Positions 53,171-62,094 of a stretch of 64,000 nt of DNA are shown here, in pieces. Source of the DNA: Photobacterium kagoshimensis (lineage in GTDB: Bacteria; Pseudomonadota; Gammaproteobacteria; Enterobacterales; Vibrionaceae). Where the stretch lies: NCBI RefSeq assembly GCF_050337045.1, contig NZ_JAKJSO010000012.1, positions 248,001-312,000 of the forward strand, given 5' to 3'. How positions within the stretch are numbered: the stretch's first letter is position 1; every line of letters starts with the position of its first letter. Made by a program: the position numbers and the translations under genes. The notes beneath the pieces are model-generated. The model did no database searches. It was not told the DNA's origin and saw only the letters and a list, made by a program, of their open reading frames with translations.

Positions 53171-53629
53171 CTAAAACTGCCCTGTCATCTGCACTATTTC
53201 CGCCCACTCTGTCTCTGTCACCGGCATGATGCTCAAGCGATTGCCTCGCTTCACCAAAGGCATCTCAGCAAGGGCTTGATTAGCCTTCATCCGCTTTAAC
53301 GATACCAGCCGTAAATGACGCTGGTAGGCAATATCAACCATTATCCAGCGCGGGTTATCTGGCGTCGACTTAGGGTCATGATAAGGGCTTTGTGGATCAA
53401 ACTGGAAATGATCGGGGTACGCTTCTTTCACCACTGTTGCGATGCCCACCACCCCAACATCTTTACACGACGAATGGTAAATAAAGACCTCATCACCCAG
53501 TTTGATCGCATCGCGCATCATATTGCGGGCTTGATAATTACGAACGCCCTCCCAACATGAAACTTTTTGTTGCTTTAACGTGTCTATCGAGAAGGTGTCG
53601 GGTTCTGTTTTAAATAGCCATTTCGCCAT
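53171..53629 (-). CDS. EVE domain protein
   Basis: A 152-residue single-domain EVE protein (PUA/YTH-like fold that can bind modified bases). Family motifs are WLFKTEPDTFSID at the start, CWEGVRNYQARNMMRD, GDEVFIYHSSCKDVGVVGIATVV and the C-terminal LSIMPVTETEWAEI. ATG 53629 has AGAGG 6-7 bases before it and is the family start, although the frame is open 46 codons further. It diverges from the lipoprotein gene. Its ligand is unknown. Confidence 0.92.
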   Translation of the reverse strand: MAKWLFKTEPDTFSIDTLKQQKVSCWEGVRNYQARNMMRDAIKLGDEVFIYHSSCKDVGVVGIATVVKEAYPDHFQFDPQSPYHDPKSTPDNPRWIMVDIAYQRHLRLVSLKRMKANQALAEMPLVKRGNRLSIMPVTETEWAEIVQMTGQF

Positions 53630-53748
53630 GGAAGACCTCTTTGTTCGGGGTTCTTTGTTATCTGATGTTAGAGCAGGTAAGCTCATAACACCGAGGAGCA
53701 TAACGCTCACCATACTATATTCCACCACGCTCGATGAAGAGGAAAATG

Positions 53749-54813
53749 ATGAAGCTTTGGACTCCACTCACGCTACCACTGGCAACCTTAGCGCTGCTGG
53801 CGGGCTGTTCGATTCAACCCAGCACCACACCGAACTCACAATCTGGTGCTACGATAAACCCGACACCAGAGAACGCCGTTTCAACAGCAAATTCAGGCTC
53901 CAAAGTACAAGCCTTTATGATGCGTGGTATGGTGACTTGGGGTCATGAAAGTTACTCGATTCAGCCGTGTAACAGCCAAAAACAATACTGGGTGGTGTTC
54001 CCTCCGAGCGATCACAATAAAATCCGAGAGATTGCGCCATACAATTATGAACCTATGTATGCGGAAGTGATCGGCGTGCTTGAACCCGCCCCTGATGATG
54101 GCTTTGCTGCCGATTACGATGGCCGCTTTATGGTAAAGCAAACCAATTTATTGTCAGCGGAAATGCTAGGTGGGTGTCAAATGGGCGCTCACTACACCAA
54201 CGCCTTTGGCATGGAACCTAGCTGGGATGTTAAGATTCAAAAAGATGCGGTTATCTTCTCGCAAATGGGCATGAACAATCAGCAACAAGCCATCACACAA
54301 CGCCAATCCACGTCGGGTAAACAAGTCTACCAAGGCAAAGACTTCCGCTTAACCCTCACTAAGGGTCATTGTAGCGACACCATGAGTGACTCGCTCTACG
54401 GCTGGCAGTCAAACCTTACTTGGCAAGGGAAAACCTTTAAAGGCTGCGCCACAATAGGGGCGACCGATGTGACCGCAAATTGGGTTGGCCAATACAAAAG
54501 CGCCGCCGATGCCACCAACACTCCAGGCTTGACCACCTCGCTCACCCTACTGCCCGATCACTCGGCGATAACTCGCTATGAATACGACAGCAACGAACCC
54601 GCGTTAGAAGAACAAGGTTTATGGCAGCAAGTGAGCGAAGACAGCGTCAAAGTAATGATGACCTCACACCAAGGGCGCCGCCTGCTAAGTGAACGTATTT
54701 ATACAATAGAAGAAACCGCAAAAGGGAAACGTTTAATTGCCCACGATGAAATTATCAATGGTCATGAATACAGCCTTGGTGAAGGGGGCTTACAGCTACA
54801 ACGTCAACCCTAG
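53749..54813 (+). CDS. Mosaic outer-membrane-type lipoprotein (NlpE/COG3650-like)
   Basis: A 354-residue lipoprotein: MKLWTPLTLPLATLALLAGC ends in a lipobox, and the next residue is Ser, compatible with outer-membrane sorting. A Ser/Thr/Pro-rich linker is followed by an OB-like part (VTWGHESYSIQPCNSQKQYW), a COG3650-like part (GMEPSWDVKI, CSDTMSDSLYGW, FKGCA) and an NlpE N-domain-like part (GQYKSAADATNTPGLTTSLTLLPDHSAI). ATG 53749 sits 6 bases after AGAGGA. Three more ATG codons precede it in frame. Copper or envelope-stress sensing is only inferred from NlpE. Confidence 0.8.
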   Translation: MKLWTPLTLPLATLALLAGCSIQPSTTPNSQSGATINPTPENAVSTANSGSKVQAFMMRGMVTWGHESYSIQPCNSQKQYWVVFPPSDHNKIREIAPYNYEPMYAEVIGVLEPAPDDGFAADYDGRFMVKQTNLLSAEMLGGCQMGAHYTNAFGMEPSWDVKIQKDAVIFSQMGMNNQQQAITQRQSTSGKQVYQGKDFRLTLTKGHCSDTMSDSLYGWQSNLTWQGKTFKGCATIGATDVTANWVGQYKSAADATNTPGLTTSLTLLPDHSAITRYEYDSNEPALEEQGLWQQVSEDSVKVMMTSHQGRRLLSERIYTIEETAKGKRLIAHDEIINGHEYSLGEGGLQLQRQP

Positions 54814-54842
54814 CCGAGTCATAACTAAATCACTATCCATTG

Positions 54843-54870
54843 GCTGTCGTTGCCATCTTGCAGCGACAGC
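54843..54870 (+). other. Hairpin between the lipoprotein and DTW genes
   Basis: An 11-bp stem GCTGTCGTTGC/GCAGCGACAGC with one G-U pair and a 6-base loop, 30 bases after the lipoprotein stop. There is no T-run, so if it ends transcription it is not a classical intrinsic terminator. Confidence 0.5.
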
Positions 54871-54924
54871 ATGATTGCCGCACAATCCTCTTTCTGTTCA
54901 CCCCTGACTCTCGGGAATTCGCGC

Positions 54925-55536
54925 ATGTCTTGCCCACGCTGTGGCTTCACCCATAACTGTATTTGCTCGCACGAGCCCAAGTTAACCAGCTCTGCCCATT
55001 TTGTGTTGCTGACTCATCCCAATGAATGCCATAAAAGCACCAACACGGGCGAACTCATGATGCGCACCTTACCCCATTGTGAGCGGGTTATTTGGGATCG
55101 CATTAATTCACCGACAGCGCTAATTGAAAAACTTGCCAACCCAGCTTATCAACCTTGGTTGCTCTTCCCTGCTGACGATGCCCATCCCGCCACCCCTTTT
55201 ACTGCAAATTCAACGCCATCAGCACCCGCAACGGCAGTTGCAACGACAACCACGCCACTATTTGTATTGCTTGATGCCACCTGGCAAGAAGCACGTAAAA
55301 TGGTACGAAAAAGCCCCTGGCTCGCCAATCTGCCGCGCCTGAGCTTAACACCAACCGCCCTGTCTCAATATCAGCTCCGTCGCAATCAACAAGCGGGGAA
55401 TCTTTGTACCTGCGAAACAGGCATTGCCTTGCTGTCACTCTTAAATGAGCCCCAGCAAGCCGAACAACTTCAGCGCTATTTCACTGCATTTTCTGACGTT
55501 TTTCATGCTGATCGCAGCGGACATAGCCATCGGTAG
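54925..55536 (+). CDS. DTW domain tRNA-uridine aminocarboxypropyltransferase
   Basis: A 203-residue DTW protein, the family of TapT (YfiP) that makes acp3U in tRNA from S-adenosylmethionine. It has an N-terminal cysteine cluster (CPRCGFTHNCIC), THPNE.HKSTNTG, the DxTW motif in LLDATWQEARKMVRKSPWL and the C-terminal TCETGIALLSLL. Compared with E. coli TapT it lacks the N-terminal extension and has an Ala/Thr/Pro-rich insertion near residues 92-110. Which tRNA position it modifies cannot be told. Confidence 0.88.
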   Translation: MSCPRCGFTHNCICSHEPKLTSSAHFVLLTHPNECHKSTNTGELMMRTLPHCERVIWDRINSPTALIEKLANPAYQPWLLFPADDAHPATPFTANSTPSAPATAVATTTTPLFVLLDATWQEARKMVRKSPWLANLPRLSLTPTALSQYQLRRNQQAGNLCTCETGIALLSLLNEPQQAEQLQRYFTAFSDVFHADRSGHSHR

Positions 55537-55589
55537 TATCAAGACCCACACCAAGATTACGCCTTCATCAGAACTGTGATCGTGTTAAC

Positions 55590-55617
55590 TTGCGCCTTAG
55601 CTATTATCGCCTATACT
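55590..55617 (+). promoter_or_regulatory. Predicted promoter of the aldehyde dehydrogenase operon
   Basis: TTGCGC (55590-55595) and TATACT (55612-55617) are 16 bp apart, with the -10 ending 2 bases before the palindrome at 55620. Confidence 0.55.
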
Positions 55618-55619
55618 TT

Positions 55620-55645
55620 AAAAACCGACTAATTAGTCGGTTTTT
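55620..55645. promoter_or_regulatory. 26-bp perfect palindrome, likely TetR-family operator
   Basis: The left half AAAAACCGACTAA is exactly complementary to the right half TTAGTCGGTTTTT. It starts just after the -10 and covers the expected transcription start. Size, symmetry and position suit an operator for the TetR-type repressor encoded as second gene of the same operon. It could also fold as a weak hairpin with a T5 tail. Confidence 0.65.
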
Positions 55646-55676
55646 ATCTTTTGTTGATAAATCTAAGGACGAGATC

Positions 55677-57173
55677 ATGACGACGGCACATTCCCCTGTT
55701 TCCGAGCGCATCACTTCTGAAAAGATCGTTTCTGATAACCCCACTTTCGCTAACCAGACCGTTGAAAACGTCGCAATCCCCCAGATCCAACACCAACTCG
55801 ATCAACAACGCCAAGCTTTCAATGCCGCTCCATACCCCGATCTCGTTGAGCGTATTCGCCAATTAAAAGCCCTTAAAAAAGCCTTACTGCATCATAAAAA
55901 AGCCCTGTGCCACGCACTCGACCAAGACTTTGGCCAGCGCAATAAACATGACACCCTGATCAGTGATGTCCTGCCATGCATTCTCAACATCAACTACACC
56001 ATCAAGCGGTTGAAAAAGTGGATGAAACCTTCACGTCGCCATGCGGGATTATTGCTGGCACCAGCCAAAGTCGAAGTGATCTATCAGCCCCTCGGTGTGG
56101 TGGGCATTATCGTGCCGTGGAACTTCCCAGTGATGTTAAGCATAGGGCCACTGATCACCGCTCTGGCTGCTGGCAACCGCGCGATGATTAAACTCAGCGA
56201 ATTCACGCCACAGACCAATGCTGTGATCGCCGCACTGTTAGCCGAAGCCTTTACCACAGAGCAAGTCAGTGTAGTAGAAGGCGAAGCCGATATCGCAGCC
56301 GCCTTTAGTCGCCTCGCGTTCGACCATTTGATTTTCACCGGTTCAACCACTGTGGGCCGTCATGTTATGCGCGCGGCGGCAGATAACCTCACGCCTGTCA
56401 CACTGGAATTAGGCGGAAAATCCCCGGTATTGATTGCGCCAGACATGCCAATGGCAACAGCGGTAGAGCGAATGATCTTTGGTAAAAGCCTCAATGGCGG
56501 TCAAATTTGTGTCGCGCCTGATTACGCCTTAGTGCCCGAAGAGCAAGTAAGTGATTTTGTTGAAGAGTACAAAAAGCAGTTTAATAAGATGTATCCGAAA
56601 GGAGTAGCGAATAAAGACTTCACCTCAGTGATCAACGCGCGCCAATATCAGCGTTTGAACGAATATTTAGCCGATGCAAAGCAGCAAGGTGCCCAAATCA
56701 TGCCATGCCATGAGGATGCCCGTAACGACGAGCAACACCGTATGGTGACTCACTTAGTATTAGATACCAAAGACAGCATGACCTTAATGCAAGATGAAAT
56801 TTTTGGCCCTATCTTGCCTATTGTGCCCTACACATCCATTGATGAAGCACTGGCTTATATTCAGCAGCGACCGCGCCCACTGGCATTTTATCTGATGAGC
56901 TTTGATCCAGCGTTGCAGCAACGAATAAAAACAACCACCCATGCCGGTGGCATGGCCATTAATGAATCGGTCTTTCATGTCGCGGCCGATGATGCCCCAT
57001 TTGGCGGGATCGGCCCTTCAGGCATGGGGCACTATCATGGTCATGAAGGCTTTTTAACCTTTTCTAAAGCCAAAACCGTGTTAACGCGCGGGAAACTCAA
57101 TACGGGCAAATTGGTGACACCACCCTACAACGGCCTTATCCAGAAACTGATGTTGGCCTTTTTTATTCGCTAA
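55677..57173 (+). CDS. Aldehyde dehydrogenase (coniferyl aldehyde dehydrogenase type)
   Basis: A 498-residue NAD(P)-dependent aldehyde dehydrogenase, in the class of CalB and fatty aldehyde dehydrogenases. The NAD-site motif is GSTTVGR (222-228), the general base is Glu244 in LELGGKSP and the nucleophile is Cys278 in NGGQICVAPDY. The C-terminus ends in a hydrophobic stretch (LIQKLMLAFFIR), as in membrane-associated fatty aldehyde dehydrogenases. AAGGA lies 8 bases before ATG 55677. It is followed by a TetR regulator 61 bases downstream. The real substrate is unknown. Confidence 0.9.
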   Translation: MTTAHSPVSERITSEKIVSDNPTFANQTVENVAIPQIQHQLDQQRQAFNAAPYPDLVERIRQLKALKKALLHHKKALCHALDQDFGQRNKHDTLISDVLPCILNINYTIKRLKKWMKPSRRHAGLLLAPAKVEVIYQPLGVVGIIVPWNFPVMLSIGPLITALAAGNRAMIKLSEFTPQTNAVIAALLAEAFTTEQVSVVEGEADIAAAFSRLAFDHLIFTGSTTVGRHVMRAAADNLTPVTLELGGKSPVLIAPDMPMATAVERMIFGKSLNGGQICVAPDYALVPEEQVSDFVEEYKKQFNKMYPKGVANKDFTSVINARQYQRLNEYLADAKQQGAQIMPCHEDARNDEQHRMVTHLVLDTKDSMTLMQDEIFGPILPIVPYTSIDEALAYIQQRPRPLAFYLMSFDPALQQRIKTTTHAGGMAINESVFHVAADDAPFGGIGPSGMGHYHGHEGFLTFSKAKTVLTRGKLNTGKLVTPPYNGLIQKLMLAFFIR

Positions 57174-57234
57174 CTGTTTGTATAAAAATGAAAATCACCA
57201 AGATAAAGCATCCGAATTAAAACAGAGAGCAGCA

Positions 57235-57816
57235 ATGGCAAGCCACAAAAAACAGCAATTACTTGATACTGCCCTGGTCCTGTTTGTCGAGAACGGGATC
57301 CAAGGTACCGCGACAGCCAAGATAGCGAAAGAAGCAGGGGTGGCGAACGGAACCCTGTTTCATCACTTTGCGACCAAAAAAGCGCTGGTTGATAACCTGT
57401 ATTTACTGACCAAGACAGAACTCAGTGCCGCGCTGACGCCAGCAGAGTCCAGCTTACCGCTACAGCAACAGTTCCAACACTATTGGAATAGCGGGCTGGC
57501 ATGGGCACAACATAACCCCACCAAGCTGCAGTTTTTGCGCCAAATCGCCAGCGATCCCGGCTTTAGTCTGCGCCAACAGCATGAAATGATGGCGACGACC
57601 ATGGGGTTCCTGATGACCTTAATTGAAACGGGGATCGACCAAGGAAAACTGGTGAAACGGCCACTACCGCTATTGCTTAACTTCTGCCATAGCCAGTATC
57701 TCGCCACCGCCAGCTTACTGATTGAACACCCAGATTACGCGAGTGATCCTGAATGGCTACAACATGCTTTTGCGCTGTTATGGCAAGCCATTGTGACGCC
57801 AGAGCACCAGCAATAA
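57235..57816 (+). CDS. TetR/AcrR family regulator
   Basis: A 193-residue regulator with an N-terminal helix-turn-helix (GTATAKIAKEAGVANGTLFHHFATKKALVD) and a ligand-binding helical domain. The ATG at 57235 has GAGAG 6 bases before it and is the usual distance from the HTH. It is the second gene of the aldehyde dehydrogenase operon and is the obvious candidate to bind the palindrome at 55620 and respond to an aldehyde or fatty acid (inference). Confidence 0.9.
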   Translation: MASHKKQQLLDTALVLFVENGIQGTATAKIAKEAGVANGTLFHHFATKKALVDNLYLLTKTELSAALTPAESSLPLQQQFQHYWNSGLAWAQHNPTKLQFLRQIASDPGFSLRQQHEMMATTMGFLMTLIETGIDQGKLVKRPLPLLLNFCHSQYLATASLLIEHPDYASDPEWLQHAFALLWQAIVTPEHQQ

Positions 57817-57844
57817 TCATATTTTCACCCCAAATGACAGGTAC

Positions 57845-57872
57845 AAAAATGGGCGCCGAAGCGCCCATTTTT
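57845..57872. terminator. Bidirectional terminator after the TetR gene
   Basis: AAAAATGGGCGC/GCGCCCATTTTT with loop CGAA. It is shared with the convergent DUF3332 gene. Confidence 0.94.
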
Positions 57873-57888
57873 ATACTCGCAATGAAAC

Positions 57889-58428
57889 CTAAGAAAGGTT
57901 ATGCGCGTATTGTGTTAATTCTGCCATGCTTACCGTCGTTACGAACTGGCCATCAAGGTAGAAGTCGACACCGTCTTCTACTTTCTTACCACGCAACACT
58001 GCCGTCTCACCATTTTGGTAAGCAACGTGCATATCTAGCGTATCAGCATCAATTTGCTCAAAGCTTGCAGCATCAACATTACTGTGACGAACGCTCGCAA
58101 GTGGGGCTGTTGTCATGCTTTTATCTAGCTTACTATTTACTTTAAAAATAGCATCAACAGGCATATCAACCACCGCAGGAGAACGACCTGTGATTGGGTT
58201 TTTACCCGTCCAGAATTCGATACTGTTGAAGATGAACATATCAGCAGTCGCGGCAATACCGTATACCGGGCTTAGCAATACAAACAGTCCAGCACGACCA
58301 TAACGATTATCCACCGCAGACAAGTTAAGTTTTGTCACAGCCGCAGAGGTACCCATTTGACCAATACAACCCGTTAGTGATGTTGCTAGCACTGCCATTG
58401 CAACCGCTTTAAGCGCAACTTTCGTCAT
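57889..58428 (-). CDS. DUF3332 lipoprotein
   Basis: A 179-residue lipoprotein with lipobox LTGC after a short signal (MTKVALKAVAMAVLATSLTGC). The mature N-terminus GQMGTSAAVTKLNLSAVDNRYGRAGLFVLLSPVYGIAATADMFIFNSIEFWTG fits DUF3332 and contains hydrophobic stretches; the C-terminal half is polar. ATG 58428 is chosen over one five codons upstream because GGAG lies 9 bases before it. Function unknown. Confidence 0.85.
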   Translation of the reverse strand: MTKVALKAVAMAVLATSLTGCIGQMGTSAAVTKLNLSAVDNRYGRAGLFVLLSPVYGIAATADMFIFNSIEFWTGKNPITGRSPAVVDMPVDAIFKVNSKLDKSMTTAPLASVRHSNVDAASFEQIDADTLDMHVAYQNGETAVLRGKKVEDGVDFYLDGQFVTTVSMAELTQYAHNLS

Positions 58429-58633
58429 TACCGATATCTCCAATTATTTAGATCGTAAAAAAAGCTGGCGGATTATAGGCCTTTTTGGATAAAGGTCGAG
58501 CTTTTTATACGAAAAAATTGCAGGTGAAAATCGACCATTTCAACACTTTGTTTTTGAAGATAATTTAAGTGCTAGCACTGTTTTGCATTGCTGACAAAAG
58601 CATCACTTTTGCTTTAGTTCATCACAATTTTAC

Positions 58634-59821
58634 TTAGGCGTATTGGCCAGCCACATAGCCACTCGACCATGCCCACTGGAAGTTATAACCGCCAAGCCAG
58701 CCGCTCACATCCATCACTTCACCGACAAAATACAAACCAGAAATATTCTTAGCTTCCATTGTCTTAGACGATAATTCATCGGTATCAACACCACCTAACG
58801 TCACCTCTGCGGTGCGGTAGCCTTCCGTGCCATTTGGCGCAATACTCCAGCGGTGGAAATAGTCCGCTAAGGCCGTAATATCTTTAGGGTTAAACTGCTT
58901 TAAGGGCTTATCGTGAATATCGCCACGGGCGATCAAGACTTCGATTAAACGCTTAGGTAATAGGCGCGCTAATGAATTTTTCAGGCTCTGGTTCGGATGC
59001 GCTTCACGCATTGCCGTCAGTGTTTCGGCGAGATCGTCATTTGGCAATAAATCGACCGTTACTTTTTGCCCTGGGGTCCAGTATGAAGAGATCTGAAGCA
59101 CAACAGGGCCAGACAACCCACGGTGGGTAAACAGTAAGTTTTCTTTAAATGACGTGCCATCTTGGGCATCAATCACCACAGGAATAGCAATACCCGACAG
59201 TTCCGCAAAGGCTTCTTTGTCTTCTTTGTGCAAGGTAAATGGCACTAAACCCGCGGTTGTTGGAATGCGTTTTAAGCCAAATTGTTCCGCGATCTGATAA
59301 CCAAACGGGGTTGCACCCAGTTTAGGCATCGACAAACCGCCCGTTGCAACAACCAATGACTGACAGTGAATGGTGTCGGTATTTACCTTCAGGCTAAAAC
59401 CTTCTTCAGTCTTAGTAATCGCATGCACATCAGCTTGGTAGCGCTGCGAGACTGTCGGTAAATCACACTCAGCCAGCAACATTTTTACGATGTCTTTGGC
59501 AGAATCTAAGCAAAACAGTTGGCCATGATCGCGCTCTTCAAACGCTATCTCATGCTTGCCAATCATGGCCAAGAAATCCCACTGGGTGTATTGCGACAAT
59601 GCCGACTTAACAAAGTGTGGGTTACGACAAACATAGTTGTTAGCGGCCACATCATAGTTAGTGAAGTTACAACGACCACCGCCTGAAATTAGAATTTTGC
59701 GGCCCGGTTTTTTGCCGTGATCAACCACCAGCACCGAACGGCCTCGCTTGCCAGCTTCTGCAGCACACATCAACCCTGCGGCACCCGCACCAATAATCAC
59801 TACATCAAACTGTTCTGCCAT
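58634..59821 (-). CDS. yhiN: NAD(P)/FAD-dependent oxidoreductase, YhiN/BaiN family
   Basis: A 395-residue flavoprotein. The FAD dinucleotide motif is VVIIGAGAAGLMCAAEAGKRG, followed by KKPGRKILISGGGRCNFTN and a C-terminal GLYFVGEVMDVSGWLGGYNFQWAWSSG that closes the FAD site. It matches E. coli YhiN (400) throughout. The physiological substrate is unknown. ATG 59821 is the family start; the frame opens 19 codons earlier. Confidence 0.93.
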   Translation of the reverse strand: MAEQFDVVIIGAGAAGLMCAAEAGKRGRSVLVVDHGKKPGRKILISGGGRCNFTNYDVAANNYVCRNPHFVKSALSQYTQWDFLAMIGKHEIAFEERDHGQLFCLDSAKDIVKMLLAECDLPTVSQRYQADVHAITKTEEGFSLKVNTDTIHCQSLVVATGGLSMPKLGATPFGYQIAEQFGLKRIPTTAGLVPFTLHKEDKEAFAELSGIAIPVVIDAQDGTSFKENLLFTHRGLSGPVVLQISSYWTPGQKVTVDLLPNDDLAETLTAMREAHPNQSLKNSLARLLPKRLIEVLIARGDIHDKPLKQFNPKDITALADYFHRWSIAPNGTEGYRTAEVTLGGVDTDELSSKTMEAKNISGLYFVGEVMDVSGWLGGYNFQWAWSSGYVAGQYA

Positions 59822-59952
59822 TTCACTCAACCTGCTTTTCTCGCAATGAAAAAGGGATGCCAATATAGCATCCCTCATTTGTGCACATTTTACCCGCCTA
59901 CGCGGTGAATACCAACTGCTATCCTACACGCTTAGCGCTCAGGTGACCCAAG

Positions 59953-61053
59953 CTAAGCCTTCAGCGAAGAAGATTGCAGTGTCATCAAGGCGTTATCATC
60001 CAGTTGCACCGTACTGGTTGGGAACGCGAAGTCAGCCCCTTGCTGGTGAACAATCTCGACAATTTTGAGCATCACATCTTGCTGCACATCTTTGTACTCC
60101 ACCCAATTCACAGTTTTGGTGAAGGTGTACACCAATACATCCAACGACGATGGGCCGTAATTATCAAAGCTAACAATCAGGGTTTGACGACTATCAATAT
60201 CAGGGTGCTGGCGCAGCATCTGCTTGATCCCTTCCACCACCTGACCAACAACGGCTGCATCTTGATAGCGTAGCCCAACTTTTTGCTTAATCCGACGATT
60301 TAGCATTCGCGATGGGTTTTCCACCACAATCGAGCTAAACACCGAATTAGGGACATAGAGCGGACGCTTATCAAAGGTGCGGATCACCGTCATGCGAAAA
60401 CCGATACGCTCAACCGTGCCTTCAATTTGGCGATCAGGACTGCGGATCCAATCACCGACTTTAAACGGGCGGTCAAAATAAATCATCATGCCACCGAAGA
60501 AGTTGGCTAGCAGATCTTTGGCAGCCATACCCACGACTAAGCCACCGACACCACCAAAGGTCAGAATGCCTGATAAACTCAGCCCAAGGTTTTGCATCAT
60601 CACAAGGCCGCCGATCACCATCACTATCAGGCGCAGCACTTTAGAGACAGCATTCAAGGTGGTGAGATCTCTCGCTTTATCTGCTAATGCCGCTTCAACA
60701 TTAGAAATAAGACGAAGTAAGATCCAAATGAGCGTCCATACCAAGAGTAGGTGACGTACCACACCCAAAAACTCGGTGGAATAGTGGCTGGTGTTCTCAA
60801 CCACAACACCGATTGAGATCAGTGCAGGCCAAAGCCAAACAAGCCAAGAGACCGGCCGACGCACTGCATGTACTAATGCGTCATCCCAAATGAATTTTGT
60901 GGCTTCTGCGACATGAGCAAGACGACGACTGATCAGCCACCACGCCCCCCAGAGCACGGCACTTAAGGCCAGTAATAAGCCCACATTTAAGAGCCAATCA
61001 GGGCTAGCGCCTTGCTCTAACGATAACCACCAGGTTGTCATTTTATCCATCAA
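59953..61053 (-). CDS. ynaI: MscS-family mechanosensitive channel, YnaI type
   Basis: A 366-residue channel with five predicted helices. The pore helix TM3 and following linker read LTFGGVGGLVVGMAAKDLLANFFGGMMIYFDRPF, then the beta domain KVGDWIRSPDRQIEGTVERIGFRMT and YVPNSVFSSIVVENPSRM. These match E. coli YnaI most closely of the MscS paralogues. It opens at high membrane tension after hypo-osmotic shock. Confidence 0.92.
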   Translation of the reverse strand: MMDKMTTWWLSLEQGASPDWLLNVGLLLALSAVLWGAWWLISRRLAHVAEATKFIWDDALVHAVRRPVSWLVWLWPALISIGVVVENTSHYSTEFLGVVRHLLLVWTLIWILLRLISNVEAALADKARDLTTLNAVSKVLRLIVMVIGGLVMMQNLGLSLSGILTFGGVGGLVVGMAAKDLLANFFGGMMIYFDRPFKVGDWIRSPDRQIEGTVERIGFRMTVIRTFDKRPLYVPNSVFSSIVVENPSRMLNRRIKQKVGLRYQDAAVVGQVVEGIKQMLRQHPDIDSRQTLIVSFDNYGPSSLDVLVYTFTKTVNWVEYKDVQQDVMLKIVEIVHQQGADFAFPTSTVQLDDNALMTLQSSSLKA

Positions 61054-61159
61054 TAACCAGCATAACTATTTGCATTCAATAGCCGTAACGTTAAGCGCAA
61101 TAACGACTATTGGCAAACAGAAATACGCGTGATTTTAGGCGAAGATCAGGCTATTTCTG

Positions 61160-61498
61160 TTACACGCCAAGGTAAGCAACAACAAAAATGGCAATAAAGA
61201 ACACCATCAAAAAGGTACTGGCTAAGATAAATAATCGACGTACCTTGATGCACTTGGCCATAAAGACGGGATCATGATGTTTATGGTATTGCTGACTGCG
61301 AATGTAGTGAAACAAACGAATTTGTTTACTGACATTGCCTTGCGATGAGAAAAACCCACGACCATCTACTTGCTGATAAAGCAAAGGGTCACACTCGCGC
61401 ATGATCGCGAGCAATGTACGTAATGTACTGACGTACCTAGAAATATTAACAACGGCGACCATAAATAGCGCCAGTAGTAATGCATCCCCACTAATCAT
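61160..61498 (-). CDS. uspB: Universal stress protein B
   Basis: A 112-residue protein (E. coli UspB 111) with a membrane helix at each end and a cytosolic basic middle. The conserved core RECDPLLYQQVDGRGFFSSQGNVSKQIRLFHYI is present. ATG 61498 aligns with the family and has a GGGGG site; the frame extends 20 codons upstream. E. coli has uspB divergent from uspA; here ftnA lies between them. Expression is sigma-S dependent in E. coli. Confidence 0.93.
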   Translation of the reverse strand: MISGDALLLALFMVAVVNISRYVSTLRTLLAIMRECDPLLYQQVDGRGFFSSQGNVSKQIRLFHYIRSQQYHKHHDPVFMAKCIKVRRLFILASTFLMVFFIAIFVVAYLGV

Positions 61499-61566
61499 AA
61501 ATAACCCCCAAACTACCTTGGACACAAGCAGGGGATAAGGGTGCGCAACGCACCCCATACTATGAT

Positions 61567-62094
61567 TTAACCTGCTTGCGTATCCATCACAGACGATGAT
61601 TCAGCTTTAGCCATAGCCGCTAGGTCTTTGTCGATAAAGAACAAGGCCTTACCGTCTTCACCTACTAGCTCAATCTTGTCTAGAACACTTTTGAATAACT
61701 TCTCTTCTTCGTGTTGTTCTGCAACATACCACTGTAAGAAATTAAATGTTGAGTAATCTTGAGTAGTGAACGCTACGTGCGCCAGCATGTTGATTTGCTT
61801 AGTGATCAACTGCTCATGCTCATAGGTTTCACGGAACACATCACCCAACGAGGCAAATTCGTGTTTTGGCGCTTCAATCGCACCTAGAATTGGCATTGCA
61901 CCTGTTTCACTCACATAGGTGAATAAACGCTGCATATGTTCCATTTCCTCAACAGCATGGGCACGAAGAAACTCAGCAGCACCTTCAAAGCCTTTGTCTT
62001 CACACCAAGCACTCATTTGCAGGTACAGGTTTGAAGAGAAAAACTCCAAGTTAATTTGCTCATTCAGTTTTTCAACCATCGCTTGCGCTAACAT
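61567..62094 (-). CDS. ftnA: Non-heme ferritin FtnA
   Basis: A 175-residue 24-mer iron-storage protein. Ferroxidase ligands are at the standard positions: Glu17, Glu50, His53, Glu94, Gln127 and Glu130. An AAGGAG site 7 bases before the ATG sets the start. It diverges from uspA across 246 bp and lies 68 bases upstream of uspB in the same direction. Confidence 0.96.
   Translation of the reverse strand: MLAQAMVEKLNEQINLEFFSSNLYLQMSAWCEDKGFEGAAEFLRAHAVEEMEHMQRLFTYVSETGAMPILGAIEAPKHEFASLGDVFRETYEHEQLITKQINMLAHVAFTTQDYSTFNFLQWYVAEQHEEEKLFKSVLDKIELVGEDGKALFFIDKDLAAMAKAESSSVMDTQAG

Noticed and set aside
55620..55645. Intrinsic terminator for the DTW gene
   Set aside because: The stem has a four-base loop and a T5 tail, but it sits right after a good -10 element and only 31 bases before the aldehyde dehydrogenase start, so an operator is more likely.
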